NCBI RefSeq assembly: GCF_009380215.1
Contig: NZ_WHUG01000005.1
Span: 310,001-374,000, forward strand
Reading direction: 5' to 3'
DNA length: 64,000 nucleotides
From: Rugamonas aquatica
GTDB taxonomy: Bacteria > Pseudomonadota > Gammaproteobacteria > Burkholderiales > Burkholderiaceae_D
Part shown: piece after piece, positions 46,965-57,265 of the stretch
Numbering within the stretch: position 1 is the first letter of the stretch
How the letters are laid out: each line of letters opens with the position of its first letter
Translations under genes and position numbers: made by a program
Notes under the pieces: generated by a model
Database searches by the model: none
Told to the model about the DNA's origin: nothing
The model's input: only the letters and a program-made list of their open reading frames with translations

Positions 46965-49730
46965 TCACTTCAAAGGCTGGCCGTTGGCATCGAGCTTGAT
47001 GACTTCGCCCCAGCCCAGCTCGCGCACGCCCGCCTCGATCTTGCGCACATCGCCCACCACCAGCCACACCACCTGCTCCGGATGGATGTACTTCGGCGCG
47101 GCTTCAGACAACTGCGCCTGCGTCAGCGCGCTGATGCGGCTGGCGTAGTTGGTCCAGTAGTCGTCCGGCAGGCGCAGGTTCACGCTCTGCAAGGCCGCGT
47201 TTTCCAGCGCATCGATGGACTCGAAACGCGCCGGTAAGCGCGACGTCATATTGCGCATGATGCTGGCGTATTCCTCGCCGGCCAGCGGACGCTCGCCCGC
47301 CACGCCCTTGATCTCCTTCGCCACTTCCAGCATCGCTTCTTTGGTCTTGTCGGTCTGCACCGGCGCCATCACCGTGAAGGCGCGCTGGCCGCGCACATTG
47401 GTCAGGCCCGCCGAGGTGCCATAACTCCAGTGCTTGTCCAGACGCAGATTGCGGTTCAGGCGCGAAGTACTCATGCCACCGAAGTTCTGCATCACCGGCT
47501 CCATCGCCAGATCCTCAGGCTGGCCGTGCGGCAGCGACACGTGCGCCGCCACGATCATCGATTGCGGCGCGTCGGGACGATCGATCAGGTACACGCGCTT
47601 GCCCTGATTAGCCGGCACAGCCACCACCGGCTTGACCGGCGCACTGCCAGCCGCCCATTTGCCGAACGACGCTTCCAGCATCGGCATCAGCTTGGCCATA
47701 GTGGTGTCGCCGGTGACGACCAGCGTCGAGCTGCCCGGCTTGAACCAGTCGCGATGCCAGTTCACCAGATCGTCGCGGGTCAGCGCTTCGACGGTCTTGT
47801 CGTCGCCGCTGGCAAGTTTGCCGTAGGCGCTGTCTGCACCGTACAGCAAGCCGGCCATCACGCGCTGCGCGCTGCCGGCCGGCGAGGACTTCTCCTGCGC
47901 GATCTGGGCGATGCGACGCTGCTTCTGCAGCTTGAACTGGTCCGCAGGGAAGCTGGCGTTGAGCACTGCGTCCGCCATCAGGTCCAGCGAAGCGCCCAGG
48001 TTGGCGGCGGTCGATTGCAGACGCACCAGCGTGCGGTCGGCCTGCGTGCCGGTGCCCAGTTGCGCGCCCTGCGTTTCCAGCGCGTTCGACAGCTGGAAGG
48101 CGTCGCGGGTTTTGGTGCCTTTGTCCAGCAGCTCCAGCGCCAGCGAGGCCAGGCCGGACTTGGCCGCGCTGTCGCTGGCCGCGCCCGCATCGACCGACAA
48201 GGCCGCGTTGACGATAGGCGCGCCATGCCGTTCGACCAGCACCACGTTCAAGCCATTGGCCAGGCGCGCGCGCTGCATGGCCGGGAAGCTGACGGCAGGC
48301 GCGTCGCCCAGCGGCGGCAGTACCTTGCGGTCGATCGCGGTCTTGCCCGCTGCCAGTTTAGGGAAAGGCTTGACCACCATCGTGTAGTGATGCACGCCGT
48401 GCAGCCATTTGTTGGCGGTCGCCTTGACGTCGGCCGGCTGCGCTGCGGCCAGCGCGCGCAGGTCGTTCAGGTAAGCGTCCGGCGAGCCGCCGAACATCAT
48501 GTTCTCGGCCAGCAGGCCGCTGCGGCCACCGCCGCCGCCCAGGCGTTCGATCTGGCGCGCCGCATCGGCAAAGAACTTGGTGCGCACGCGCGCCAGCTCC
48601 TCGGCGGTCGGGCCCTGCGCCAGCAGTTCATCGACCACCGCGTCGATCTCGCGCTCGACCACGGCGACATCGACGCCCGGCTTCAGCGTGGCGCGGATGG
48701 CGAAGGTGCCGGCCATTTCGTTGCCGTCGGCGCGCGCGCTGACGCTGGTGGCCAGGGCCTTGTCATACACCAGGCGCTTGGTCAGGCGTGCGCTCTTGGA
48801 GCCGGTCAGCACCTCGGCCAGGATGGACAGGCGCAGCGTTTCCGGGTCGCCCCACACCGGCGCGTGATAGCTGCGCTGGATGCGCACTTGCGCCACCTGG
48901 TCTTCCATCTCGTCGCGGATGTCGCGGTCCAGCGTGGGGATCCAGCTGTTGGTGCGCACCAGCGGCGGGCCGGGCGGGATGCCGTCGAAGTATTTCTTCA
49001 CCATGGCCAGCGCCTGCTCCGGCTTGATGTCGCCGGCCAGCACCAGTACCGCGTTGTTCGGGCCGTAGTAAGTGCGGTACCACTCCTTGATGTCGTCCAG
49101 GCTGGCGGCGTTCAGGTCTTCCATGTAGCCGATCACCGGCCACGAATACGGATGCGAAGCCGGATACATGCGCTGCGCTTCCTCAATGTGCACGCGGCCG
49201 TAGGGCTGGTTCTCGCCCTGGCGCTTCTCGTTCTGCACCACGCCGCGCTCGCGCTCCAGCATGTCCTTGTTGATGTAGTTGCCGAGGAAGCCCATGCGGT
49301 CGGCCTCCAGGTACAGCGTGCGGTCCAGCGCGGAGACCGGCACGTCTTCATAGAAGTTGGTGCGGTCGTTGCTGGTGGTGCCGTTGCGGCTGCTGGCACC
49401 CAGGTCGTCCATCGCTTCGCGGAAGCCGTGCGGATAGTTTTCCGAGCCGTTGAAGAAGAAGTGTTCGAACAGGTGGGCGAAGCCGGTCTTGCCGCGCTTC
49501 TCGTTGCGCGATCCGACGTGGTACCACACGTTGACGCTGACCAGCGGCACGCTGTGATCTTCATGGACGATCAGCGTCAGGCCGTTCTGCAGCGTGAACT
49601 TCTGATACGGCACCGTGTACGGCTTGAGGTCGACCGCGGCGGATTTGGGAGCGGCCGGCGCAGCAACGGCCGGGCTGAAGGCGCCGGCCACCAGGGCGGC
49701 AACCAGGGTAAGACGCATTACGCTGTTCAT
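46965..49730 (-). CDS. M16-family zinc peptidase (PqqL-type, two-domain)
   Basis: The 921-residue protein has a signal peptide (about residues 1-23, ending AVAAP) and two fused M16 domains. The first is active-looking, with the inverted zinc motif H86-L-F-E-H90 (AHLFEH) and the downstream acidic ligand region. The second lacks the motif, as expected of the partner domain. It should degrade peptides in the periplasm. It ends 28 bases from the convergent membrane-protein gene. The start at 49730 was chosen for its signal sequence. Confidence 0.93.
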   Translation of the reverse strand: MNSVMRLTLVAALVAGAFSPAVAAPAAPKSAAVDLKPYTVPYQKFTLQNGLTLIVHEDHSVPLVSVNVWYHVGSRNEKRGKTGFAHLFEHFFFNGSENYPHGFREAMDDLGASSRNGTTSNDRTNFYEDVPVSALDRTLYLEADRMGFLGNYINKDMLERERGVVQNEKRQGENQPYGRVHIEEAQRMYPASHPYSWPVIGYMEDLNAASLDDIKEWYRTYYGPNNAVLVLAGDIKPEQALAMVKKYFDGIPPGPPLVRTNSWIPTLDRDIRDEMEDQVAQVRIQRSYHAPVWGDPETLRLSILAEVLTGSKSARLTKRLVYDKALATSVSARADGNEMAGTFAIRATLKPGVDVAVVEREIDAVVDELLAQGPTAEELARVRTKFFADAARQIERLGGGGGRSGLLAENMMFGGSPDAYLNDLRALAAAQPADVKATANKWLHGVHHYTMVVKPFPKLAAGKTAIDRKVLPPLGDAPAVSFPAMQRARLANGLNVVLVERHGAPIVNAALSVDAGAASDSAAKSGLASLALELLDKGTKTRDAFQLSNALETQGAQLGTGTQADRTLVRLQSTAANLGASLDLMADAVLNASFPADQFKLQKQRRIAQIAQEKSSPAGSAQRVMAGLLYGADSAYGKLASGDDKTVEALTRDDLVNWHRDWFKPGSSTLVVTGDTTMAKLMPMLEASFGKWAAGSAPVKPVVAVPANQGKRVYLIDRPDAPQSMIVAAHVSLPHGQPEDLAMEPVMQNFGGMSTSRLNRNLRLDKHWSYGTSAGLTNVRGQRAFTVMAPVQTDKTKEAMLEVAKEIKGVAGERPLAGEEYASIMRNMTSRLPARFESIDALENAALQSVNLRLPDDYWTNYASRISALTQAQLSEAAPKYIHPEQVVWLVVGDVRKIEAGVRELGWGEVIKLDANGQPLK

Positions 49731-49792
49731 AGGATTTGACAGAGATGGATGGGGTGCCAATCCTACAATGTTTCCTCAGCAACTCCAAGCGC

Positions 49793-49848
49793 AAAAAAAA
49801 GCCCGCCGGCCCGAACGCGCTCAGGAGCGCATTCGGTGCCGACGGGCT
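49793..49848 (-). terminator. Intrinsic terminator of gltA
   Basis: On the minus strand a long, mostly paired stem (AGCCCGTCGGCACCGAATGC with its partner arm) of about 22 bases per side is followed by eight T residues. It lies 26 bases after the gltA stop codon and separates the TCA genes from the M16 gene. Confidence 0.92.
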
Positions 49849-49874
49849 GTGTGTCTGCTGCGTAGGACCGGCGA

Positions 49875-51176
49875 TTAACGCTTGTCCAGCGGCTTCACTT
49901 CACGCGTGGTCGAACCGACGAACAGCTGGCGTGGACGGCCGATTTTCTGTTCTGGATCGGCGATCATTTCGTTCCACTGGGCGATCCAGCCGATGGTGCG
50001 GGCCATGGCGAAGATACCGGTGAACAGCGACACTGGGATGCCCAGTGCGGACTGAACGATACCCGAGTAGAAGTCGACGTTCGGGTACAGTTTGCGCGAA
50101 ACGAAGTATTCGTCGTTCAGTGCAATCTTTTCCAGTTCCATCGCCAGCTTGAACAGTGGGTCGTCTTGCAGGCCCAGTTCGTTCAGCACTTCGTAGCAGG
50201 TTTCGCGCATCAGTTTTGCACGCGGGTCGAAGTTCTTGTACACGCGGTGACCGAAGCCCATCAGCTTGACGCCGGAGTTCTTGTCTTTCACTTGCGCGAT
50301 GAACTCAGGGATCTTGTCGACGGTGCCGATTTCCTTCAGCATGTTCAGTGCCGCTTCGTTGGCGCCGCCGTGGGCAGGGCCCCACAGGCAGGCGATACCG
50401 GCAGCGATACAGGCGAACGGATTCGCACCCGACGAACCGGCCAGACGCACGGTCGAGGTCGAAGCATTTTGCTCGTGGTCCGCGTGCAGGATCAGGATAC
50501 GGTCCAGAGCGCGCACCAGCACGTCGTTGACTTTGTATTCTTCGCACGGATTGCCGAACATCATGCGCATGAAGTTGGCGCTGTACGACAGGTCGTTGCG
50601 TGGGTACACGAACGGCTGGCCGATCGAGTATTTGTAAGCCATCGCCACCAGGGTAGGCATCTTGGCGATCAGGCGGATGGCCGATACTTCACGGTGCTTG
50701 GCATCGTTGATGTCCAGCGAATCGTGGTAGAACGACGCCAGCGCGCCGACGGTGCCGACCAGTACCGACATCGGGTGCGCGTCGCGGCGGAAGCCGCGGA
50801 AGAAGAATTGCATCTGCTCGTGGACCATGGTGTGCTTGGTCACGGTTTCGACGAACTTCTCTTTTTCAACCTTGTTCGGCAGTTCGCCGTTCAGCAGCAG
50901 GTAGCACGATTCCATGAAATCGGCGTTCACAGCCAGCTGCTCGATCGGGTAGCCGCGGTACAGCAGCTCGCCCTTGTCGCCGTCGATGTAGGTGATCGAC
51001 GAGTTGCATGCCGCGGTCGACATGAAGCCCGGGTCGTAGGTGAACTTGCCGGTGCCGGCGTACAGTTTGCGGATGTCGATCACGTCAGGACCGACGGTCC
51101 CTTTGTAGATCGGGAATTCTACCGATGGGCTGCCATCGGAAAACGACAGGGTGGCTTTGTTATCAGAGGTGTTCAT
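49875..51176 (-). CDS. gltA: GltA, citrate synthase
   Basis: GltA condenses acetyl-CoA and oxaloacetate. The 433-residue protein is of the hexameric proteobacterial type: it has the [18 protein letters not shown] segment, the catalytic [10 protein letters not shown] and [15 protein letters not shown], and the Asp of FDPRAKLM. The start at 51176 has AAGGA seven bases before it. It follows sdhE by 62 bases in the sdhCDAB-sdhE-gltA run. Confidence 0.97.
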   Translation of the reverse strand: MNTSDNKATLSFSDGSPSVEFPIYKGTVGPDVIDIRKLYAGTGKFTYDPGFMSTAACNSSITYIDGDKGELLYRGYPIEQLAVNADFMESCYLLLNGELPNKVEKEKFVETVTKHTMVHEQMQFFFRGFRRDAHPMSVLVGTVGALASFYHDSLDINDAKHREVSAIRLIAKMPTLVAMAYKYSIGQPFVYPRNDLSYSANFMRMMFGNPCEEYKVNDVLVRALDRILILHADHEQNASTSTVRLAGSSGANPFACIAAGIACLWGPAHGGANEAALNMLKEIGTVDKIPEFIAQVKDKNSGVKLMGFGHRVYKNFDPRAKLMRETCYEVLNELGLQDDPLFKLAMELEKIALNDEYFVSRKLYPNVDFYSGIVQSALGIPVSLFTGIFAMARTIGWIAQWNEMIADPEQKIGRPRQLFVGSTTREVKPLDKR

Positions 51177-51238
51177 GGACTCTTCCTTCTTGGAGAGATG
51201 AGACAAAGTAAAAAAAACGAAACTTTTCTGGGTGTGTC

Positions 51239-51520
51239 TTATGCATGACGCAGTCGCTGCAGCAGTGCGTGCACATGCGGCAGATCGACCTCGCCTTCCG
51301 GCTCCTTGCGGGCCAGTACCAGATCCATCAGGGCATTGTCCGACAAATCGAGGAGCCGCGTGAATGCGTCCACTTCTTCGTCGGTCAATTCGGTTTCATG
51401 CGCATCGAGAAAACGGGTCAGAATGATGTCGTTTTCCAGCAGACCCCGGCGCGAACGCCACCGCAGGCGGGCTCGGTTGGCAGGGTCGGACTGATGCGCA
51501 GAGCGGTTCGGTTCAGTCAT
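51239..51520 (-). CDS. sdhE: SdhE, FAD assembly factor for succinate dehydrogenase
   Basis: The 93-residue protein helps attach FAD to SdhA. It shows the family's [15 protein letters not shown] with the key RGxxE motif. It sits between sdhB and gltA, where it belongs. It is 58 bases downstream of sdhB. Confidence 0.95.
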   Translation of the reverse strand: MTEPNRSAHQSDPANRARLRWRSRRGLLENDIILTRFLDAHETELTDEEVDAFTRLLDLSDNALMDLVLARKEPEGEVDLPHVHALLQRLRHA

Positions 51521-51540
51521 ATGGATGTGCTACTTTATAC

Positions 51541-51568
51541 GAAAACGGGCGACGAGGCCGCCGCCCGT
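51541..51568 (-). terminator. Weak hairpin/terminator between sdhB and sdhE
   Basis: On the minus strand ACGGGCG pairs with CGCCCGT around a 10-base loop, followed by TTTTCGTAT. The stem is short and the tail broken, so it may only attenuate transcription into sdhE-gltA. Confidence 0.45.
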
Positions 51569-51578
51569 GAAATGCAGC

Positions 51579-52289
51579 TTAGATCGCGCGGCGTACCATC
51601 AATTCCTTGATCTTGCCGATTGCCTTGTTCGGGTTCAAACCCTTAGGGCAAACGTCGACGCAGTTCATGATCGAGTGGCAGCGGAACAGGCGGTACGGAT
51701 CTTCCAGGTTGTCCAGACGCGCGCCGGTGGCTTCGTCGCGCGAGTCGGCGATGAAGCGGTAGGCTTGCAGCAGGCCGGCCGGACCGACGAACTTGTCCGG
51801 ATTCCACCAGAACGATGGGCACGAGGTCGAGCAGCACGCGCACAGGATGCACTCGTACAGGCCGTCGAGTTCTTCGCGCTCGGTCGGGGTTTGCAGGCGT
51901 TCTTTTTCAGGACGGATCGAATCGTTGATCAGGTAAGGCTTGATCGAATCGTACTGCTTGAAGAACTGGGTCATGTCGACGATCAGGTCGCGGATCACCG
52001 GCAAGCCTGGCAGCGGACGCAGCACGATAGGCTCGGTCAGCTCGTTCAGGTTGGTGGTGCAGGCCAGGCCGTTTTTACCGTTGATGTTCATCGCGTCCGA
52101 ACCGCACACGCCTTCGCGGCACGAGCGGCGCAGGGCCAGCGAATCGTCGACGTCGGACTTGATGCGCTGCAGTGCGTCCAGCAGCATCTTGTCGGTGTCT
52201 TTCAGCTCAACCGTCACGTCCTGCATGTACGGCTTGGCGTCCTGGTCCGGATCGTAACGATAAATTTTCAGTTTGAGAGTGCGTGCCAT
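51579..52289 (-). CDS. sdhB: SdhB, succinate dehydrogenase iron-sulfur subunit
   Basis: SdhB carries electrons from SdhA to quinone. The 236-residue protein has the three cluster motifs: CREGVCGSDAMNINGKNGLAC for [2Fe-2S], CILCACCSTSCPS and CHSIMNCVDVCPKGL for [4Fe-4S] and [3Fe-4S]. It starts 10 bases after the sdhA stop codon. Confidence 0.97.
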   Translation of the reverse strand: MARTLKLKIYRYDPDQDAKPYMQDVTVELKDTDKMLLDALQRIKSDVDDSLALRRSCREGVCGSDAMNINGKNGLACTTNLNELTEPIVLRPLPGLPVIRDLIVDMTQFFKQYDSIKPYLINDSIRPEKERLQTPTEREELDGLYECILCACCSTSCPSFWWNPDKFVGPAGLLQAYRFIADSRDEATGARLDNLEDPYRLFRCHSIMNCVDVCPKGLNPNKAIGKIKELMVRRAI

Positions 52290-52299
52290 GTTCTAGCCC

Positions 52300-54078
52300 T
52301 TAGAAAGTACGTGGTTTCGGTTTGAAGGTATCAACCGTCAATGGCTTGGTAACGACCGCTTTGTATTCCAGTCGGTTGCCTTCCGAATACCACAGGGTGT
52401 GCTTCATCCAGTTGTCGTCGTCGCGGTGCGGGAAATCGCTGTGGGCGTGGGCGCCGCGCGATTCCTTGCGGGCGACGGCCGACGTGATCGTCGCTTTCGC
52501 GGTTTCGATCAGGTTGTCCAGTTCCAGCGCTTCGACGCGCGCGGTGTTGAACACCTTGGATTTGTCTTTGAACGACACGTGCTTGCGGCGCTCGTCGAGC
52601 ACCATGATTTCCTTGGCGCCCTGGGTCAGCAGCTCGTCGGTACGGAACACGCCGCAGTACTTCTGCATCGTGGCGCGGATGTCGTTGGCGACGCCCTGCA
52701 CTTTTTCCGAGCCGGTCGAGGTTTCCAGCTTGTTCAGGCGGCCCATGGCGAAATCGGCGGCGTCCTTAGGCAGAGGCTTGTTCTCTTTCTGCTTCAGGTT
52801 TTGCGCGACCACGTGGTTGCCGGCCGCGCGGCCGAAGACCACCAGGTCCAGCAGCGAGTTAGTGCCCAGGCGGTTGGCGCCGTGCACCGATACGCAGGCA
52901 CATTCGCCGATCGCGTACAGGCCGTTGACCACGCGCTGCGTGCCGTCGCCGTTCGGCGTGACGACCTGGCCGTGGATGTTGGTTGGAATACCGCCCATCT
53001 GGTAGTGGATGGTTGGCACGACCGGGATCGGTTCCTTGGTCGCATCGACGTTGGCGAACTTGTGGCCGATTTCCAGAATCGACGGCAGACGCTTGGCGAT
53101 GGTGTCGGCGCCGATGTGGCGCAGGTCCAGCATGACGTGATCCTTGTTGGGACCGCAGCCGCGGCCTTCCTTGATCTCCTGGTCCATCGAGCGGGACACG
53201 AAGTCGCGCGGCGCCAGATCCTTCAGCGTCGGCGCGTAGCGCTCCATGAAGCGTTCGCCTTCGGAGTTGATCAGGATACCGCCCTCGCCACGCACGCCCT
53301 CGGTGATGAGGACGCCCGCGCCGGCCACGCCGGTCGGGTGGAACTGCCAGAACTCCATGTCTTGCAGCGGCAGGCCGGCGCGTGCCGCCATGCCCATGCC
53401 GTCGCCGGTGTTGATGAAGGCGTTGGTGGAAGCGGCGAAGATACGGCCTGCACCGCCGGTGGCGAAGATGGTGGTCTTCGCTTCCAGGATCATGCATTCG
53501 CCGGTTTCCATTTCCAGGGCCACTACGCCGACCACGTCGCCTTCGGCGTCGCGGATCACGTCCAGCGCCATCCACTCGACGAAGAAGTGGGTGCGGGCGC
53601 GCACGTTGCGCTGGTACAGGGTGTGCAGCAGTGCGTGGCCGGTACGGTCGGCCGCGGCGCAGGCGCGCTGCACGGCTTTCTCGCCGAAGTTGGCGGTGTG
53701 GCCGCCGAACGGACGCTGATAAATGGTGCCGTCAGGATTGCGGTCGAACGGCATGCCGAAGTGTTCCAGCTCGTAGACGACCTTCGGTGCTTCGCGGCAC
53801 ATGAATTCGATCGCATCCTGGTCGCCCAGGTAGTCGCCACCCTTGACGGTGTCGAACATATGCCAGAACCAGTTGTCTTCAGCCATATTGCCCAGCGATG
53901 CGCCGATGCCGCCCTGTGCCGCCACGGTGTGCGAACGGGTTGGGAAGACTTTCGACAGCACCGCCACGTTCAGACCGGCTTCAGCCAGTTGCAGGGATGC
54001 GCGCATGCCGGAGCCGCCGGCGCCGACGATTACCGCGTCAAAGCGGCGGGTAGGGATTGCAGATTTGATAGCTGCCAC
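52300..54078 (-). CDS. sdhA: SdhA, succinate dehydrogenase flavoprotein
   Basis: SdhA oxidises succinate with covalently bound FAD. The Rossmann motif [19 protein letters not shown], the FAD-attachment His in [10 protein letters not shown] and the active-site HPTG are present. The length of 592 residues fits if translation starts at the GTG at 54078, two bases after the sdhD stop codon and preceded by GGAG. The longer open frame to 54132 overlaps sdhD. Confidence 0.97.
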   Translation of the reverse strand: MAAIKSAIPTRRFDAVIVGAGGSGMRASLQLAEAGLNVAVLSKVFPTRSHTVAAQGGIGASLGNMAEDNWFWHMFDTVKGGDYLGDQDAIEFMCREAPKVVYELEHFGMPFDRNPDGTIYQRPFGGHTANFGEKAVQRACAAADRTGHALLHTLYQRNVRARTHFFVEWMALDVIRDAEGDVVGVVALEMETGECMILEAKTTIFATGGAGRIFAASTNAFINTGDGMGMAARAGLPLQDMEFWQFHPTGVAGAGVLITEGVRGEGGILINSEGERFMERYAPTLKDLAPRDFVSRSMDQEIKEGRGCGPNKDHVMLDLRHIGADTIAKRLPSILEIGHKFANVDATKEPIPVVPTIHYQMGGIPTNIHGQVVTPNGDGTQRVVNGLYAIGECACVSVHGANRLGTNSLLDLVVFGRAAGNHVVAQNLKQKENKPLPKDAADFAMGRLNKLETSTGSEKVQGVANDIRATMQKYCGVFRTDELLTQGAKEIMVLDERRKHVSFKDKSKVFNTARVEALELDNLIETAKATITSAVARKESRGAHAHSDFPHRDDDNWMKHTLWYSEGNRLEYKAVVTKPLTVDTFKPKPRTF

Positions 54079-54080
54079 GA

Positions 54081-54446
54081 TTACACACTCCAGAGTATCT
54101 GTACCGACCAAACGGCACAAGCGACCAACCACAGGATGGTGGCGATTTGCAGGGTCAGGCGAAGGCCGACGGCTTTGACATAGTCCATCCAGATGTCACG
54201 CACGCCGATCCAGGCGTGGAAGAACAGGCCGAACAGGGTCACGGCGCTGATCAGCTTGAACCACTGCTGGGCGAACATGCCAGCCCAGCCTTCATACGTG
54301 AAGTTCTGGCCGGTCAGGAAGGAGACCAGCAGGATGGCGGTGTACAGCACCATCATGATGGCGGTCACGCGCTGTGCCAGCCAGTCGCGCATGCCGTAGC
54401 CGGCGCCGACTACCAGGCGTTTAGGTCCAACATTGTTATTTGCCAT
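54081..54446 (-). CDS. sdhD: SdhD, succinate dehydrogenase membrane anchor
   Basis: SdhD is one of the two membrane anchors that bind haem b and quinone. The 121-residue protein has three hydrophobic segments and the haem-ligand His in [18 protein letters not shown]. The ATG at 54446 follows the sdhC stop codon by one base (TGAGATG) and has GGAG upstream. Confidence 0.94.
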   Translation of the reverse strand: MANNNVGPKRLVVGAGYGMRDWLAQRVTAIMMVLYTAILLVSFLTGQNFTYEGWAGMFAQQWFKLISAVTLFGLFFHAWIGVRDIWMDYVKAVGLRLTLQIATILWLVACAVWSVQILWSV

Positions 54447-54447
54447 C

Positions 54448-54870
54448 TCAGAAAACTCCAAACAGTTTGAGGGCGACCAGCACGGTCAGCGACAGGCTGA
54501 CGATCAGCACGCCAGCCGACGATTTGCGGGCCGAATCCTTGTCCAGGCCGATGTGGGCATCCATCACCAGGTGGCGTACGCCAGCGCAGAAGTGATGCAT
54601 ATAACCCCAGACCAGCGCCAGGATGATCAGTTTGACCAGTGGATAGGAAATAATCCCTTGGTAGTAAGCGAAGGAGATCTCGGAGCGCAAGCTCTGCTCC
54701 AGCAGATAAAGCACGAAAGGCAGCAGTGCAAACATCATGAAGCCGCTGATGCGGTGCAGGATGGAGACGATGGCTGCCAAAGGCATGCGGTAGTTGGACA
54801 ATTCGGTAACGTGGATGTTACGGAACTCCGGCCGTTCTTTTTTTGGGGCTTCCCTTACGGCTTCTGACAT
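54448..54870 (-). CDS. sdhC: SdhC, succinate dehydrogenase cytochrome b556 subunit
   Basis: SdhC is the other anchor, with three membrane helices and the HRISGFMMF and YMHHFCAGVRHLVMD motifs that supply the haem ligand and quinone site. The 140-residue protein has a strong AGGAGG ribosome binding site. It is the first gene of the sdhCDAB-sdhE-gltA group; the 243-base gap upstream contains no gene. Confidence 0.96.
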   Translation of the reverse strand: MSEAVREAPKKERPEFRNIHVTELSNYRMPLAAIVSILHRISGFMMFALLPFVLYLLEQSLRSEISFAYYQGIISYPLVKLIILALVWGYMHHFCAGVRHLVMDAHIGLDKDSARKSSAGVLIVSLSLTVLVALKLFGVF

Positions 54871-55064
54871 AACAAGACCTCCTAAGCATAAACAAAAATA
54901 TCGAGACTGCGATTTTCGCCGATTTTCGCACTCATAACCAATATCTATTGTTACATATAACCAAAATAGTGTTTGGCAACACTATGCGACGGCTACTTTC
55001 CGTAGCTCAACGTATTATCAGCGCAACAATGCTACCGGGGTGTGACGGCGCCCTGTTTTCGCTG

Positions 55065-55093
55065 CCTGAAGCGGTTTTTTTATGTGCTTCAGG
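55065..55093. other. Hairpin downstream of the GntR gene
   Basis: Arms CCTGAAGC and GCTTCAGG pair over eight bases around a 13-base loop in the gap between the GntR gene and sdhC. The T tract lies in the loop on one strand rather than after the stem, so it is not a classic terminator. Confidence 0.3.
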
Positions 55094-55113
55094 GTCTCCT
55101 AAATTCAACTCAC

Positions 55114-55923
55114 TCAGTTCAGTTCGTTGTGATAATGATGGCGCTCGGTGGAGTACAGGCCGCGGCGCAGCTCCACCGGCTTGTCGCCATAGGTGAACGA
55201 CACGCGCTCGGACGCCAGCAGCGGCGTGTTGGCGTCGATGTGCAGCAGGGCCGCATCGTCGGCGCCGGCGCAGACGGCGCGGATTTTTTCGGTGGCGCGT
55301 ATCATGCGGGTGCCGAATTCGGACTCGAACAGGCCGTACATCGGTCCCTTGTATTCGACCAGTCGCTCGGCGGTCAGTCCCTTGAAGGTGACGCCCGGCA
55401 GCCACAGTTCCTCAACGATAGTCGGCATGCCGTCGAACGACTGCACGCGCTTGATGAAGATGACGGCGTCGCCGGACTTCAGGTCCAGCAGGCGGGCCAC
55501 GTCGGCCGGCGCGCGCATGCGCTTGACTTCGATGAACTTGCTTTCGGGGTAGTGCGGCACGCCCTCGTCGGGCATCAGGCGCAGGAAGCGGAAGTGGGCG
55601 CGCGCCTCGTGGTGGGTGGACACGAAAGTGCCCTTGCCCTGCTTGCGCATCACCAGGTTTTCCGCGGCGAGTTCGTCGATGGCCTTGCGTACGGTGCCCT
55701 GGCTGACCTTGAATCGGTTGGCCAGTTCCACTTCGCTGGGGATCAACTCGCCCGGTTTCCACTCGCCCGATTGCAGGCTTTGCGTGATCAGGGCCTTGAT
55801 TTGCTGGTACAGTGGGGAGAAAGTCGGCGACGGATTCGCCGCGGCGCCCGCCGACGATCCGGCCGCTCCGCCGGCGCTGGCGGCGGTGGAATTGCTGTTC
55901 GGATTGGGCGGGACGGAATTCAT
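55114..55923 (-). CDS. GntR/UTRA-domain (HutC-type) transcriptional regulator
   Basis: The 269-residue protein has a Ser/Ala-rich N-terminal tail (about 35 residues), a GntR winged helix-turn-helix (SEVELANRFKVSQGTVRKAI) and a UTRA ligand-binding domain. It lies upstream of sdhC in the same direction and is divergent from mdh. It therefore probably controls the TCA genes and its own expression through the CTTAT/ATAAG dyads at 55977-56002. The ligand is unknown. Confidence 0.9.
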   Translation of the reverse strand: MNSVPPNPNSNSTAASAGGAAGSSAGAAANPSPTFSPLYQQIKALITQSLQSGEWKPGELIPSEVELANRFKVSQGTVRKAIDELAAENLVMRKQGKGTFVSTHHEARAHFRFLRLMPDEGVPHYPESKFIEVKRMRAPADVARLLDLKSGDAVIFIKRVQSFDGMPTIVEELWLPGVTFKGLTAERLVEYKGPMYGLFESEFGTRMIRATEKIRAVCAGADDAALLHIDANTPLLASERVSFTYGDKPVELRRGLYSTERHHYHNELN

Positions 55924-55976
55924 AGACCAAGATTTCACCACAAATGGCCCCTGCCGTCCAGAAAAACCGGCAATAA

Positions 55977-56002
55977 CTTATCTGTCTTATATAAGACATA
56001 AG
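55977..56002. promoter_or_regulatory. Nested CTTAT/ATAAG operator dyads
   Basis: A perfect 14-base palindrome GTCTTATATAAGAC (55984-55997) is flanked by another CTTAT (55977-55981) and another ATAAG (55998-56002), giving two nested dyads. It is in the divergent gap, just upstream of the mdh promoter, and is a likely site of the adjacent GntR protein. Confidence 0.65.
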
Positions 56003-56008
56003 ATAGGA

Positions 56009-56037
56009 TTGACAGATGCCTGCCGCAGGCCTACACT
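56009..56037 (+). promoter_or_regulatory. Sigma-70 promoter of mdh
   Basis: A consensus TTGACA is followed after exactly 17 bases by TACACT. Transcription would start about 125 bases before the mdh ATG. Confidence 0.7.
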
Positions 56038-56169
56038 CCCCGGCGAGACGCTATAGCCGACGCTTCCGCATAGATTCTAAGCGCTCAATTTGCAGTATGA
56101 TTACGGTTTTCCCGGACCGGCTCCGGTCCAGCTTCGAGAACGTTTTAATTCCCACTTTGGAGATTCATC

Positions 56170-57162
56170 ATGGCTAAAACCCCAATGCGTGTTGCTGTCA
56201 CCGGCGCCGCCGGTCAAATCGGTTACGCTCTGCTGTTCCGCATCGCCAACGGCGACATGCTGGGCAAGGACCAACCAGTCATTCTGCAACTGCTGGAAAT
56301 CGCCGACGAAAAAGCCCAGAAAGCGCTCAAAGGCGTGATGATGGAAATCGACGACTGCGCCTTCCCGCTGCTGACCGAGATGACCGCCCACTCCGACCCG
56401 ATGACCGCCTTCAAGGATGTCGACTACGCCGTGCTGGTTGGCGCCCGTCCACGCGGCCCAGGCATGGAGCGTAAAGACCTGCTGGAAGCCAATGCACAGA
56501 TCTTCACCGTACAAGGCAAGGCGCTGGATGCCGTCGCATCGCGCAACGTTAAAGTACTGGTGGTCGGCAACCCAGCCAACACCAACGCCTACATCGCCAT
56601 GAAATCGGCGCCATCGCTGCCGGCCAAGAACTTCACCGCCATGCTGCGCCTGGACCACAACCGCGCGCTGTCGCAAGTGGCCGCCAAGACCGGCACCGCC
56701 GTCAAGGACATCGAACAGCTGTGCGTATGGGGCAACCACTCGCCTACCATGTACGCCGACTACCGCTTCGCCACCGTGAACGGCAAGAACGTCAAGGACC
56801 TGATCAACGACCAGGAATGGAACGCCAACACCTTCCTGCCGACCGTCGGCAAGCGCGGCGCAGCGATCATCGAAGCGCGCGGCCTGTCGTCGGCAGCATC
56901 GGCAGCCAACGCCGCCATCGACCACATGCACGACTGGCACGTCGGCACCGGCGGCAAGTGGACCACCATGGGCGTTCCTTCGGATGGTTCGTACGGCATC
57001 CCTGAAGGCACCATGTTCGGCTTCCCAGTGACCACCGAAAACGGCGAATACAAAATCGTCCAGGGCCTGGAAATCGACGCGTTCTCGCAAGAGCGCATCA
57101 ACATCACCCTGAAAGAACTGACCGAAGAGCGCGAAGGCGTCAAGCACCTGCTGCCGGCCTAA
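56170..57162 (+). CDS. mdh: Mdh, malate dehydrogenase
   Basis: Mdh interconverts malate and oxaloacetate with NAD. The 330-residue protein has the NAD motif [19 protein letters not shown] and the active-site [11 protein letters not shown]. The ribosome binding site TTGGAG lies nine bases before the ATG. It heads the mdh-CitE-like-acnA run opposite the GntR gene. Confidence 0.97.
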   Translation: MAKTPMRVAVTGAAGQIGYALLFRIANGDMLGKDQPVILQLLEIADEKAQKALKGVMMEIDDCAFPLLTEMTAHSDPMTAFKDVDYAVLVGARPRGPGMERKDLLEANAQIFTVQGKALDAVASRNVKVLVVGNPANTNAYIAMKSAPSLPAKNFTAMLRLDHNRALSQVAAKTGTAVKDIEQLCVWGNHSPTMYADYRFATVNGKNVKDLINDQEWNANTFLPTVGKRGAAIIEARGLSSAASAANAAIDHMHDWHVGTGGKWTTMGVPSDGSYGIPEGTMFGFPVTTENGEYKIVQGLEIDAFSQERINITLKELTEEREGVKHLLPA

Positions 57163-57214
57163 GTTCTGACACCACCCGCAAGTGGAACCGGTTAAACCAC
57201 CGATCCGCCGCACC

Positions 57215-57241
57215 CGCCGCGCTGCCGAGAGCAGCGCGGCG
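57215..57241 (+). other. Strong hairpin between mdh and the CitE-like gene
   Basis: CGCCGCGCTGC and GCAGCGCGGCG form a perfect 11-bp stem around a CGAGA loop. There is no T run after it, so it may be a processing or stabilising structure rather than a terminator. Confidence 0.6.
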
Positions 57242-57265
57242 TCTGTATCTACTGACCATTCCCGC

